Made by a program: the position numbers and the translations under genes. A stretch of 64,000 nucleotides of DNA, taken from NCBI GenBank assembly GCA_963576475.1, contig OY754980.1, positions 29,743,563 to 29,807,562 on the forward strand. The letters are read 5' to 3'. The notes under the pieces were generated by a model. The model was given only the letters and a program-made list of their open reading frames with translations. It ran no database searches and was not told the DNA's origin. Shown here in pieces: positions 23,216-35,409 of the stretch. The stretch is from Molanna angustata (lineage: Eukaryota > Arthropoda > Insecta > Trichoptera > Molannidae). Position 1 is the stretch's first letter, and each line of letters starts with the position of its first letter.

Positions 23216-23242
23216 AGAAGCATAATTAAAAAGTTAAAACAA

Positions 23243-23280
23243 ATAATTTTATTTTATTTTATTTTATTTTATTTTTAATA
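23243..23280. repeat. (ATTTT)n microsatellite
   Basis: Seven or so tandem ATTTT units after the RTE relic. Confidence 0.85.
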
Positions 23281-23639
23281 TTTAATGTTTTATTACAAAC
23301 AGAAATTCAGTTTGTTGTGAGAGAAAAGTGAAGAAGTTTACATACATGCCATCACGCCATGTCCCTCAAACGGTAGGCAGAGAACGCCACATTTGCTACC
23401 TTGACACATTCATCACATGCTTCTTGGATCTCCGTTTTTCGGGATATCGTTTACATGATCGCGCCATCTTTTTCTTAGGTGCCCTCGGCTTCTTATTCCG
23501 TTTCTGTAAGCTTTGTATATTTTCTGTCAGGCGTGCTATATTCATTCATTCACAATCGCCAAACCATCCCAATATGTTAACTTTTATTCTAATAATTAGA
23601 TTGTTCTTCATCTAACATTCTTTCCTTGTGAATTGTTTT
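23281..23639. other. Spacer, nothing recognised
   Basis: A 95-codon frame at 23328-23615 (+) has no recognisable domain. Confidence 0.35.
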
Positions 23640-24200
23640 TACTCCTCACTAAGCCAAAGGGATAAAGTGGGGAGTTATGATTTCGCAATTTTTAAGGGTA
23701 TTTTTTTTTGCAGATTATCAACTAGTATCATGCTGAGATTGTATTCTGAAAGTTTCATCACAATGTATCTGTGTGTGTGCTATGTGCTGTGTGCAGTGTG
23801 CTTTGTACGGCGTGTTCATTTTACTTTATCGATTATAGACTAAAGTACTCGTTCGATTCTATTCAAATTTTGCAAATTTGTATATCTAATACTCACTTAG
23901 AACCCATTAGATTTTGAAGGATATCTGAATAGTGCTTCTCAGTTTTTTTAAGTGTCAAATATTTCAAAGTGACCCCAAGCTCAGGAAATTTAAAATTTGA
24001 ATTTTTTATTTTCAAATTGATAAAAAGGCACATCACTTTTATTAAATGGCATTGAAAAGTTATCAAGTTTTCATAATAAAATATTTAAATAAAGAACAAT
24101 TTATCAAACTCATTCCATGAAAATGATGATTATTTTGCATACAAAGTTTGAATAATTTATAGAGTGAGGAGTTGCGTTGGCCACAACCCACTCGTTTTAT
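23640..24200 (+). repeat. Dispersed repeat M, copy 1
   Basis: Colinear with 47495-48005 in the opposite orientation. Shared blocks include TGTGTGCTATGTGCTG, GAAAGTTTCATCACAATG, TGACCCCAAGCTCAGGAAA and GGCCACAACCCACTCGT. ACTCCTCACT recurs near both ends in inverted orientation. Class unknown. Confidence 0.7.
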
Positions 24201-25096
24201 ATTGAATACAAAAACCTAGATAGGTATTGTGTACTTCATAAAAAATGAATATTTTTTTATCCTCGTTAAATTGTGAAAGGCCAATTATATCAGTTAATCA
24301 CAAATATTCCAATTTCGACCGTATTTCAATAAAATATCATCGAGCGAAATAAATAAAAGTGATTCTTTTGGATGATTTGAATATTATCTATGTGTCTCTC
24401 TCACTCCGCTTCGTTCATTGAAATTCAAGATAAATTTTTGAAATAAGTCGAAAATTTGTTGAGTCATTTATGAGATCTAATAATAAAAATGTTTTGTGTT
24501 TCTAGGGGAAGCTTTTTGTGCTCTCGTTTCTCTAATGAGGAAATTCACAAAATGGTCCAAATAATATACCTACAGAGCTTTAGACCCGAAGCCTCGTATT
24601 TTACTCTTTAAAGGAATTCTTTTGTGATATTCTCTTTTATTATAACGCACGTACAACTCTCTTCTTGCGATACTTTTACAAAGCAGGAGGGTTGTGGCTG
24701 ACGTTATAATACTACTCGACGCGTTTTACTATGTTTATTTTTGTTTATTTAAAGGAGTCTAGTAAGTAATATGAAATGTGTCGGAGTTCTGATATTTGAT
24801 ATAAACCTGACTCGATCATAAAAACTGTAGGTACAGGGTCACCAATGTCCGAGACTGTCACAAATATGGGCAGAAGAGTTGGATCAAAGACAATATTAAT
24901 ATAATGTATACATAAAATATTTTTATTATTCATAATGCATTTGTTGGTCTTTCTTTGTGTATGTGTGGACGTATGTGTATGAATGTGTGTATGCAGAATA
25001 CTCTTATCTATTGTGTAAAAAAAACTTATTTGTTTTTTTTCCATTTGTTGTGTATATTATAATCTATATTATTTAAAGGATTGTTCTTCTTTATAA
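24201..25096. other. AT-rich spacer
   Basis: Nothing firm. GGTTGTGGCTGACGTTATA at 24690 faintly recalls the end of repeat M. Confidence 0.35.
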
Positions 25097-26410
25097 TCCA
25101 ACTATTCATTCGTTTTAGATAATTTAATTCTCTTAATGAATCGACAGTATTAAGCCAAGACGCGTGTACGAAGGAACATTTTGTATGGTGTAGTGAACTC
25201 TTTGCATGCCAAAAACACTAACTTAGGCTTCGTAGCATATATGTATGTTCTATACATATGGATGAATTCAGAATTTGAAGTAGAACATTTTGTATGTTGT
25301 TTGTGTGCCTGTGTCTTTGTCTTCCTCCCTTATAAATTTTGATCCGCTAAATGCAGAGCCCAAAATTTCAGAAAATATAGAAAAATATAGGCCTATAATA
25401 CTTTTATACTTTTTTTTAGGTTATCAAGCTAGAACGCAGAAAGTTTGCATAAATATAAAATAATGCAAATTTTTATCATAAATTTATGTGTTTAACTGCC
25501 AATATTTCCAAAGTTTTAAAAAATATCGAAAAAAGCCGAAACAGCCCAACTAGAAAATGTAATTTTCTATAAAAAATATTTTTTTAAAAAATAAAAACAT
25601 TTTAGTAGTACCTACATCTCATTTTTTTTATAAAAATTGAATTTAGTGACGACATCGTTTCATACAATTTGTAAGGCAGTATAGGTGCACTACACAATAT
25701 CTCACTCAATAGTTTGATACCTACTTAATCTCCAAACATACATACACACCGTCATGCTTTTCCATATTTTGGGTAGAAAAAACAGACTGACCTCCATACT
25801 ATCCTATCCTGACATAATATATTTATTTATTTTAATTTTGGCACATGTTACATAATTAAAGAAAACAAGAAAAAAAATTAAAGATTTAAAGAAAATTACA
25901 AAGTTGAATTCAAATTACCAAAATTCCCACAAAGGCAATGCCTGTGTGTGGGTATACAATATATTAGAAAAATATTATTTTTTTATGTCTACCTAAATAT
26001 ATACATACAATATAAAATAGAAATTAAAAAAACAAAATATACCAATTACTATATAAACAAATATAATCTTTTTTATTTATAAAATAATATGCCTATAACA
26101 AATGATAAAAAAAAATGTATCCAAAATATTATAAATTATAGCAAGAGTGAATAAAACAAAATTTAAAAAATGATATACAGTAAAAACATATACTTTGGAA
26201 CGAGGCGAAAATGTACTGGCCGCGACACCACGTATACAGGTCTACCCACATAGGTATCAAGCGACTACACAACAATAAACAACGTCACAAAATAAAATAT
26301 CTTGAAATATTTATTAATTTGTGTTTAAGTGTTTATATTTTGGTACGTATTCTTCAATTATGCATAGTCTCGCCATCGACAGTTGGATCTCATGTGTAAC
26401 ATGCAACTAG
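25097..26410 (+). mobile_element. HINE/Helentron-like element, copy H5, with an insert
   Basis: It starts TCCAACT (25097), preceded by A, and ends TAACATGCAACTAG (26410), followed by T. ATCGACAGTTGGA, the exact reverse complement of the 13-nt family 5' start, ends 23 nt before the terminus. Family sequence stops near 25815 and resumes near 26290, so about 475 bp (with CAAAGGCAATGCCTGTG) is foreign. Confidence 0.8.
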
Positions 26411-26536
26411 TTATTTTAAATATGATTATGTTCAAAAGGTTTCAATTTAAATTTGAAATAGGATCTCATGTGTTACATGCAACTAGTTATTTTAAATATG
26501 ATTATGTTCAAAAGGTTTCAAATGAAATTTGAAATA
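26385..26536 (+). repeat. 76-bp tandem duplication of a HINE 3' terminus plus flank
   Basis: Unit 1 (26385-26460) and unit 2 (26461-26536) start GGATCTCATGTGT, contain the terminal hairpin and CAACTAG, then the same flank ATTATGTTCAAAAGG. They differ at only a few positions. Confidence 0.9.
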
Positions 26537-27049
26537 GGTAATACTCATTTATTTTAGTGAAATTGGATATGATCGTTCGTGTGTTGATATGATGAATCGG
26601 AAAATATTTTAATGAGTTTTTAATTATAAATCTCATCTTGAATTTCAAGGGAACATAAATTTGATGTTTGTCGGTTGAAATATATTATTATGAAGGTAAT
26701 AAATAGGTAATCAACGAAACTCTATGCTGTGGAGGGTTATTGCGTTATCGTTTGGTATCATTTCCATGGGAGACGATTTCTCAACACAACGTAATAATGC
26801 GTTGAAAATCAAATGTGAACATGACACGGAAATGACAATGGGAGTTTTTCTATTTTTTAAACATGTATGTACATTGTTCATACATACATACCATTACGAC
26901 ATATCCCAAACTTCATTGCTGAACTACATATGTATGTATGATGTTATTTTGCCTCTCCTATTTTTGATAACCCGGTTCCTACAGGACACCCGAAAACAGC
27001 CCTTAAATCTAATTTATTGAATATTTTAAGATGGGATATTTTTAATTTA
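26537..27049. other. Spacer, nothing recognised
   Basis: No supportable feature. Confidence 0.35.
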
Positions 27050-27510
27050 ATGAACAACACTAATTCACCACAATATCTCAAGAATAAGGTTATTTTCTTG
27101 TCAAATCACGGTCTGCTGATCGTACCACACTAGCTATTCCCATTCATTCTACTGAATTTCTCAGTTCCTTATTTGAAGTACAATCAGCAAGATTATGGAA
27201 CACCTTAAGTTATGATACTACGACGTCTCAATCGATTCAACTTTTTAAAAAGAAACTAAAGCTGTTATACCTGTCTAATAAATTCTTAACTGACACCCCA
27301 TATCCATCCTCCCTCCCCTCCCTCAACTTCTATTTCCTCCCTTCCTTCATTTGTTGCTGTGAATTTACTCTTAATAATGTTACGTGTTTCTTTCCGATTG
27401 TTATAAATTTAATGTACCTACCGCCTCACGTTGCTTTAGTTGGTTGGAAGAAATAGCCTTGTGGCAATAAATCCGCTATTATACACATTATTGTACATGA
27501 AGCTTAATAA
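27050..27510 (+). pseudogene. LINE 3' end: RT C-terminal tail plus GCAATAA tail
   Basis: One frame reads RSADRTTLAIPIHSTEF, then VQSARLWNTLSY and LFKKKLKLLYL. This is the common SARLWN.L...FKK.LK C-terminal tail of animal CR1/Jockey-type LINEs. A C/T-rich 3' UTR follows and the element ends GTTGGTTGGAAGAAATAGCC...GGCAATAA near 27470. A second, more decayed copy lies at 46790-47045. The RT core is absent (5' truncation). The tail motif is shared with the SINEs at 43180 and 45806. Confidence 0.7.
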
Positions 27511-27514
27511 AATA

Positions 27515-27849
27515 AAAAAAATTGTTTTCTATACAATAGTAAAGAGGTCATACCTTTATTACTACTTAGAATATTATGATAACAGCTTGTTGGTATGTAT
27601 GTATGTTTTGAGATTAAGTATCAAACTATTGAGAGTACCCGTAGATATTGTGTAGTGTATACTGTTTTACAAATTGTATGAAATTATGTGTTCACCAAAT
27701 TCAATTATCACAATAATTGTTAAAAAAAGTTTGAAATTTAGTACCTACTACAATACAATTATTTTTAAAAAAAAATATTTTATCTAGAAGTGTTACGATA
27801 TTTAAAAAAAATGCTAATATAGGCATTTATACACATAAAATTATCATAA
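27515..27849 (-). mobile_element. HINE/Helentron-like element, partial copy H10, cut by H6
   Basis: Minus-strand family blocks (AAACTATTGAGAGTACCCG, ACAAATTGTATGAAATTATG, TTGTTAAAAAAAGTTTGA) run to AAAATTATCAT and stop exactly where copy H6 begins with its CTAG end. The other side of H10 is not clearly present after H6. Confidence 0.6.
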
Positions 27850-28946
<1,097 letters not shown>

Positions 28947-28999
28947 TAATGTCGATTCATTAAGAGAATTGAATTCTCATGAACGAATCGACAGTTGGA

Positions 29000-29727
29000 A
29001 AAAAGTTTTTTCTGAATGTAAAATTTTTTTTATTGTATTTGTGGACTATTTTCTGTAATTTGGTTTTAATCCACACGAAACGCTTCGGGATAAATTCGGG
29101 ATAATTCGATTGTGATAAACTAAAACGTGATATTTTTTTACATTCTTTTGTGATACGTTGTATTATATAACAATTATTGGAAATGATATCATTCGATACT
29201 CAATAGGCCCCTCTACTTGATGTATAGAAGAGTACTTTCCCCTCAGAGTATAAGGTCTGTACATTCAAGTAATTAATTAAATTGATTACAATATTATATT
29301 GTTATTACCTATATTCAAAGGTAAATACTTCATTAAACAAGTTACCGCCTTTGATTATTAGGTTTTGCACGGATGGTGATGACTTTGAACTTTACAAACA
29401 GTACGTTTATAGGTATGAAGGTAAGTACATAATGTTTGTTTTAATTATGATAGTGTAGGATTTCTTTTTACCAATAGCACAAGCAATTAATTACTTTGGA
29501 AATGTATTATAATTTATATGATGAGGGAAAAAAAACATGTTTATTTATAAAAAAATATATTGGAAGGCATTGTCAAAATTGTCATTGAATATTTTTTGTA
29601 TTTTTTTATACATAATAAAGAAATTTAAAAAAAAATATCTGAAAAATGGAATCATCATTCTGATTTTTTTTCTCATTATTTTTATTTCCTTTATTTTGAT
29701 GAATCTCGGGGAAATAGGTATGTCTAA
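29000..29727. other. AT-rich spacer
   Basis: Short overlapping frames at 29537-29767 are low-complexity (K, I, F). Nothing recognised. Confidence 0.4.
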
Positions 29728-30385
29728 TCCAACTGTCAATTCGTTCAAGAGCGTTTATTTCTTTTAATGATTCGACAGTATTAAGCCAAGATACGCGAGA
29801 TTTGTAAGGCCAGGTCTATATTTTTAATTTTATTTCAGTTTTGAATCCAAAAAACACCAATAAGAGGCTTCGCAGCATATATTATGTTCCGTACAAGGAT
29901 TTACTTAGAATTTGGAGTAGAAAATTTAGCGTGTCTGTGTGTGTTTGTGAGTGTGTGTGAGGGTTGTGTGTGTGTGTGTCCTTTATAACTTTTGATCCGC
30001 TTGATTCACAGAGTCTGAAATTTGAGAGAGTATAGAAAATATTATGAAATACAATTTTTTATCCCAGTATTTAGAATTTTTGTTTCACTCAGGGGTTATC
30101 AATTTTTAAATTTTTGCATTCTATTTCCATATACTTATCTCAAAAATTATAATAGAACGTAAAAAAATTGGTATGAATATTGATAAATACAAAATCTCAA
30201 ATCCATTTTTTTATGTTCCAGAGTTTCTCAAACATTTTTTCATTAAGAAAAATATTTTTAATATAAATTAATGTGTTTCACTGCCTATTTCCATTTTTTT
30301 TTTCAATATCGAAAAACGCCGAACACCCCCAACTATATAATTTATTTTTCTATAAAAAGTATTCGCATTATATACTACTTAAGCT
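29728..30385 (+). mobile_element. HINE/Helentron-like element, 3'-truncated copy H7
   Basis: It starts TCCAACTGTCAATTCG after A. The interrupted TG tract is at 29934-29979. Family sequence runs to AACACCCCCAACTATATAA and then is replaced by repeat N at about 30395. Confidence 0.75.
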
Positions 30386-30394
30386 TTTTACTCT

Positions 30395-30850
30395 CCACAC
30401 CATGGAATAGGGGAGAGTCATGATTACATCAACTTCTCAATGGGAATCATGTAGAGAATGCACACTATGAGTTTCGTCGTGATGTGTTTGTGTGTATGGC
30501 GTATTCGCCGTACGCCGTAGCATTTATCTTTTTTGTGTCCTCTCTACAGCCCAAACTATAAGTCCGATCGACTTCATATTAGCATCATATGTGTAAAGTG
30601 CAAAAACCTAGAGCTGATTAGTTTTCCATAGACAACTTTTGATTTCTTCTCTATGAATTCATCATTTACGTTGTTTTTTTTGTGTCCTCTCTGCAGCCCA
30701 AACTATAAGTCCGATTGACTTCATATTGATACCATATGTGTTAAGTCCATAAACTTAGAGCTGATTAGTTTTCCATAGACAATGGTTCATTTTTACTCAA
30801 TGTTTCTTTATGATTTCATCTATTAAAACTGAAAAAATGCTCTCACGAGT
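30395..30850 (+). repeat. Dispersed repeat N, copy 2
   Basis: Plus-oriented relative of 4497-4985. Two roughly 125-bp direct repeats, each with CAGCCCAAACTATAAGTCC, GACTTCATATT and GATTAGTTTTCCATAGACAA, sit after a GCCGTACGCCGTAGC patch. Confidence 0.65.
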
Positions 30851-31586
30851 CTTGTGGTATTCAAGAGAATATTTTTAAACAAACCAAGATCTCATGAAGA
30901 ATGACAAAGTTTACCTCAATTTCATGGAAGCTTTATAAAAGTTCTGCTCGAAGCTTTTACACATTAACCAGTTATCCACTTAGACCGTTTTAAAACGAAA
31001 CCCTTCACAACATTTTTGAAATGCTCGGTGAGACAGATGCAATAAAAAGTTTTGCGTTGAAATTTTCCCCTAGTACGGAAAAATAAGCATATTTGTTGAG
31101 AATTAAGGGCGTGAAGTGGTGAATTGTATTATTTCTATGTCGGCATTCTGGGTTCAATTCTCAACAGAAGAGAAAACAAAAGTGGCAGAGGAGAATTCAT
31201 ACTCATACTTTCCCTAAATTTAGCATAGATCCTTGTTCTCAAGGCCAACGAACATTAGACAGGAAAAATATTGTTTCGCTACCAGCAGTGAGTAATCAAA
31301 GGTAACAAGTGTCAGTTACTTTTATTAAGATACCTTAATAAATGTTACTCTCAATTGTAAAGAGTGAATATGTCCTTATATCAAGTTCATATGTCACTTA
31401 TTACCAGAAGTCTCCACAAACTCAAATGTACTCAACGAGGAATGGAAAGATAAATGTTGGGCGTATACTTGAGAGACCGAATAAGAAACGAGGAAATAAG
31501 ACGCCGATCAAAGAGAAAGATTTTTGGTCCAAAACGATAATGGACTTTGGAGTATGCGATATTATTATGAACTACAGCCATTATAT
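30851..31586. other. Spacer with a possible SINE head
   Basis: 31140-31200 has TGGGTTCAATTCTCAACAGA, the B-box-like sequence plus start of body seen in SINE family C (43245-43265), but the rest has diverged. Confidence 0.35.
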
Positions 31587-32010
31587 GATGGCAGAGCGGT
31601 TAGCGCGCTGGGTTAGTAATCCAGTGGTCGCGAGTTCGAATCCTGCCTCGACCGATCTCGTTCACCGATATCACAAGCATTTATGCTTAAGTATTTGTTG
31701 ATAATTTACGTAGTAGAATTCCATTTTAAAATTATATTAAAATTAAAACAATTTGTTTTAAATTCTACGTATATTTGTTATTCGTCGATAGCTATTTCGC
31801 CTTTCTAGGGCATCTTCAAGACAAGTAGTCTTGAAGATGCCCTAGCAAGGCGAAATAGCTATCGACGAATAACAAATATACGTAGAATTTAAAATAAATT
31901 GTTTTAATTTTAATATAACATTTATGCTTAGTTTAGGGAATGTAGGAAGATGTATATGTACTTGTTTAACAAGGACATATTCATTTTTTTATAAAAAAAC
32001 TAACATTGTA
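31587..32010 (+). repeat. tRNA-derived SINE family A, interrupted by a palindrome
   Basis: The head has GGCAGAGCGGTTAGCGCGCTGG (A box) and GGTCGCGAGTTCGAATCCTG (B box); an anticodon-like loop would read AGT. The body, ACAAGCATTTATGCTTA, is split and resumes at 31919 with CATTTATGCTTAGTTTAGG. The minus-strand copy at 38800-38935 shows the unbroken body. Confidence 0.75.
31690..31918. mobile_element. Inverted-repeat element inserted in the SINE
   Basis: Arms of about 90 bp (TTATATTAAAATTAAAACAA...GGGCATCTTCAAGAC and its reverse complement) meet around 31825-31840 with only a handful of mismatches. CATTTATGCTTA occurs on both sides (ending 31689 and starting 31919), a probable 12-bp duplication. 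The core CTTGAAGATGCCCTAGCAAG is shared with 6875-7008. Confidence 0.8.
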
Positions 32011-32019
32011 AAAGTCATA

Positions 32020-32280
32020 AAAAAGTACGCAGACTACAGTTAGTGGTCAGACGGTTGGATGATGATCGTACTCCCAAAAAAATTCTCAACACCAATCCAG
32101 AGGGCAAAATAAGTAGAGGCAAACCTTGGCAACGATGGCTGGATGTCATAGAAGACGACACCAAGGCGATCGGAATAACATTCTGGAGAAGGGAGGCGGA
32201 GGACAGGAACGGCTGGTGAAGGGTTCTGGAGCACTCCAGGGCCCACACAGGGCTGTAGCGCTAATTATGACGATGATTCA
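32020..32280 (+). pseudogene. LINE 3' relic (C-terminal tail of an RTE-like RT protein)
   Basis: The frame reads VVRRLDDDRTPKKIL, then ISRGKPWQRWLDVIEDDTK and a WRREAEDRNGW block before a stop. P-KK-L...RG-P--RWLD..EDD.....W...A.DR..W is the pattern of C-terminal tails of RTE-like endonuclease-RT LINEs in arthropods. The catalytic part is missing. Confidence 0.65.
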
Positions 32281-32463
32281 AACAATTTACATGACAAATT
32301 GGATCAATATGACGTAGATCTATTAATATCAAACTATTTTATATTTTGGACCTCGCAAAGACAAGTTTCATAATACGTCATATGAACTCCCTACGTAATA
32401 CCTGCTGGTCAATTGTCTCTCCACTGCTATGGAATCACTATTAATAATACTAGTCGAATTAAA

Positions 32464-33252
32464 CTAGTTGCATGTAACACATGGGATCCAACTGTCGACA
32501 GCGATAGTATGTATAGTTGAAGAATAAGTACCAAACCCATAAATACAAATTATTTATTATTTTATGATATTTAGTTTTCTATACAACACATGTACCTAGG
32601 TAGTCAAGATAGGATAGTATGGAGGTCAGTCTTTTTTTCCTACCCGGAATATGAAAACAGCATGATGGTATATGTATATTGTATGTTTAGAGATGAAGTA
32701 TCAAACTATTAAGTCTTCTTTGATATTGTGTATAGGTGACTACCATACAAATTGTATGAAGCGATGTCGTCACTAAATTCAATTTTTATAAAAATTGTTA
32801 AAAAAAATTTGAGATGTACTGCTGCAATAATAATATTTTTTATATAAAATTAAATTATCTAGTTGGGGTGTTTCAGCTTTTTTCGATATTTTTAAAAAAA
32901 ATGGAAATATAGGCAGTTAAACTCATAAATTTATCATAAAAAAAATACTTTTCTTAATAAAAAATGTTTGAGAAACCCTGGAATTTTTTTGAAAAAACTA
33001 ATTTGAGATTTTGTATTTTTCTATGTTTGTACCAATTTTCAGCGTACTAGCGTTTATGGTTTCTGAGATATATGGAAAAATAAAATAAAAATTCAAAAGT
33101 TGATAACCCCTGACTGAAACAAAAATTCAAAATTCCGAGTATAAAAGTTTTGTAGGCCTGTAACTATTTATATATTCTGAAATTTTAGGCTCTGTAAATT
33201 GAGCGGATCAAAAGTTATAAGGGGGGGGGGGGGACACACACACAGACACACA

Positions 33253-33291
<39 letters not shown>

Positions 33292-33495
33292 ACGAAATGT
33301 TCTACTCCGAATTCTGAGTAAATCCGTGTATGGAACATATATGCTGCGAAGCCTCTAAGTTGGTGTTTTTTGACTTCAAAGTTGGAAAAGCCGTGAAAAA
33401 AGTAGACCTCTCCATACAATTCTCGCGTATTCTGGCTTGATACATTGTCGATATGTTAAGAGAACAAAGTTCTCCTGAACAAATCGACAGTTGGA
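32464..33495 (-). mobile_element. HINE/Helentron-like element, full-length copy H8
   Basis: The best reference copy, 1,032 bp. On its own strand it is A|TCCAACTGTCGATTTG...CGACAGTTGGATCCCATGTG...CATGCAACTAG|T. Features: a 5' subterminal hairpin, an internal (TG)n next to a poly-C run, the reverse complement of the first 12 nt placed 23 nt before the 3' end, a CATGT-GTT-ACATG stem just before CTAG, and no tandem target duplication. Host sequence meets both ends cleanly. Confidence 0.85.
33222..33293. repeat. Poly-G plus (CA)n microsatellite inside copy H8
   Basis: GGGGGGGGGGGG followed by CA/CAGA repeats at the family's microsatellite site. Confidence 0.95.
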
Positions 33496-33499
33496 TAAG

Positions 33500-33830
33500 A
33501 TACAGGTTACCACTACAAAAAAGTGCAGAGTTCCATTCCCTCGCGGCCTTGGTTCCACCGAAAGAGGTTATCAAGGCATTACATTGTCAATATTTCTAGA
33601 CTACGCCTTGGTCATATGCGACTGGATGCCATTTGTTCCGTCTCGGTATGATGGAGTTCCCGTTCTACGAATGTGGATGGGATGAGGAAACGCCGGATCA
33701 CGTTCTGTTTGGTTGTCCAATCAGGGAGGCGATAGACATTTATTTTAGGTTTGAGAATGTCCAATACCCCATTTCCACAGTTAACCTTCTTGGGCTGAAC
33801 TTTCCTAGGTTCATGGTTTAATATTTAAAT
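33500..33830 (+). pseudogene. Non-LTR retrotransposon C-terminal relic (Cys-His region)
   Basis: Two frames join to give RLRLGHMRLDA, then LFRLGMMEFPFYECGWDE followed by ETPDHVLFGCP. The pattern C-(G)-..E-T-..H-V-L-F-x-C-P is the C-terminal CCHC-like block found after the RT (and RNase H) of many Jockey/I/R1-group LINEs. The frameshift near 33630 makes it a relic. It abuts the 5' end of the HINE copy H8, which probably inserted next to or into it. Confidence 0.65.
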
Positions 33831-34299
33831 CTTTTATAAATAATATGACTGTTATTTGAATTTTGTTTTTTTTTTGTAACAAAAATCTGTGTAATCTAAT
33901 GTTTCTGATTAGTAACGGCTGCAACATCCTTTTTGGGTGAAGCCTTGAGAAATAAATAAGATTTAAATAAAGTTTTGACATTATTTCCTTTCTATTATGT
34001 AGATTTCATTTCCTGGAAACGAAGAAATATCATTTGTCGTTCAAAACAAAAGAAAGGAAATATCAAGAAAGTTTACAACAGAACTGGGTCAATCATGAAC
34101 AATAATGATCAATAAAATCATAAGTTATTCCCAATAAGTAGGCTTAGTCTTGTTGCGTAGTGAAATATGATCTTTTGTTATTCGTAAACAACAGTCCTAT
34201 ATCAGATTTTCACTATCTCAATATCTTTACACAACGGATTTCAATATTTGATTCTGTGAATTTAAAATATTTGACCAAAAAAATATAGGTACCTAATTA
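33831..34299. other. AT-rich spacer
   Basis: Nothing recognised. Confidence 0.35.
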
Positions 34300-34365
34300 A
34301 TTTGATATACGCAAACATTTCCCTGTCGGGAGTCAATAACATTTTTTGACAAGTTGTAATGAAAA
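34300..34365 (-). repeat. Terminal block of repeat F, solo
   Basis: GATATACGCAAACATTTCCC then TGTCGGGAGTCAA is the reverse complement of the outer end of repeat F (compare 17300-17340 and 47440-47485). Confidence 0.65.
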
Positions 34366-34509
34366 TTTTCAAGAAAAAACTAAGAAGGAATATTTATCCC
34401 TGAACACCTGATTTTTTCTTGTTTTAACTGTATTTTAGTGTTATATTTATACTATCTTTATTTTTTGCTCTTATTCTTTTGTTGTACATACACAATTTTG
34501 TCATAATTT

Positions 34510-34735
34510 TTAATCTGGTTGGTTGGAAGAAATTGCCTCTTGGCAATAAGCACGCCAGTGTACAATATATTTGTTTAAATTATGTACATGGGACATGGGT
34601 GGCAGTAGAGTGCCCAGGATAGAGAGAAATGGGAAACCCAGGAAGAGGCCTTCATCCAGCAGTGGAGTGAAAGGGACTTAAAAGAAGAAGAAGATATTAT
34701 GTACAGAAAGATGAATAAATAAATAAATAAATAAT
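34510..34735 (+). pseudogene. LINE-tail fragment and RTE 3' terminus
   Basis: 34515-34555 is the GGTTGGTTGGAAGAAATTGC...GGCAATAA LINE/SINE tail. 34608-34690 encodes QDREKWETQEEAFIQQWSER and an AAGAAGAAG tail, the last residues and 3' end of an RTE protein (QDR.KW...EEAF..QW). Both are short end fragments. A small AAAT run follows at 34713-34733. Confidence 0.65.
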
Positions 34736-34869
34736 GTCTCAATAGAGACAAAGCAAGAATAACTAGTGCAACTTAAACGAAAAAAGGCGTACTTGCGACG
34801 GTTTTACCTATCCGCCGCATGTTCACTGTCTAACTTCATTATAGGGTTGTATAACAATCAAATCACCAA

Positions 34870-35409
34870 TGACTTATGCTATACAAAAAAATATTATCTA
34901 CATTTTTTTTTCATAAAAGTTTTAGGTACATCATAATAATTGGGATCTCATTAGCCTACAGGCTATCAGTGAGTTTCCCATACAAAAAGGTCAAGTACAT
35001 ATTACATTCCTTAAGTTACAGTATTAAAATTATTATATGAGATACATGTTTTTTATATAATTACTACTTATAAATGAGTCAAATGTTTTTAATTACTTTA
35101 TACAATATATTTTTTAAATACAGTTTTAACTAAGGATATTTTATCTAGTTTATCCATGATACTTGGAAGGGTGTTATATATTTTCGTGTCCTTTCGCTTA
35201 CTTTCAGTGTCCTTTTACCGTAATAGTTTGTCCATCTAAGAATTATCAATTTATTTTGCACAACTTGTCTGGAATTATATATATTTTTTACAGGCAATTT
35301 ATATTCATTAGAGAAGTAATGATTTAATATGACTCGATAAGTGTATAATTTGTTAACTGGGAGTATTCCTGTTATACTGAATATCATTTCATCGTTGTAT
35401 TTACATTTA
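34870..35409 (-). pseudogene. LINE 3' relic (RT C-terminal tail), interrupted by a TIR element
   Basis: On the minus strand 35409-35148 encodes KCKYNDEMIF, then ILPVNKLYTYRVILNHYF, a TRQ-like SRQVVQN, and LRWTNYYGKRTLKV. This order (ILP...L..Y.....F, ..R....N, P..T..YG.R) is the C-terminal tail of CR1/Jockey-type LINEs. A 3' UTR follows to about 34870. At its 5' side the CGGCCGAT-rich element copy 2 has inserted, so the frame upstream is broken. Confidence 0.55.

Noticed and set aside
23328..23843. Two plus-strand frames of 95 and 71 codons
   Set aside because: Low-complexity hydrophobic reading of AT-rich DNA; the second lies inside repeat M.
31587..31660. Functional tRNA gene
   Set aside because: A and B boxes are good, but the same head is fused to the same body at 38800-38935, so it is a SINE.
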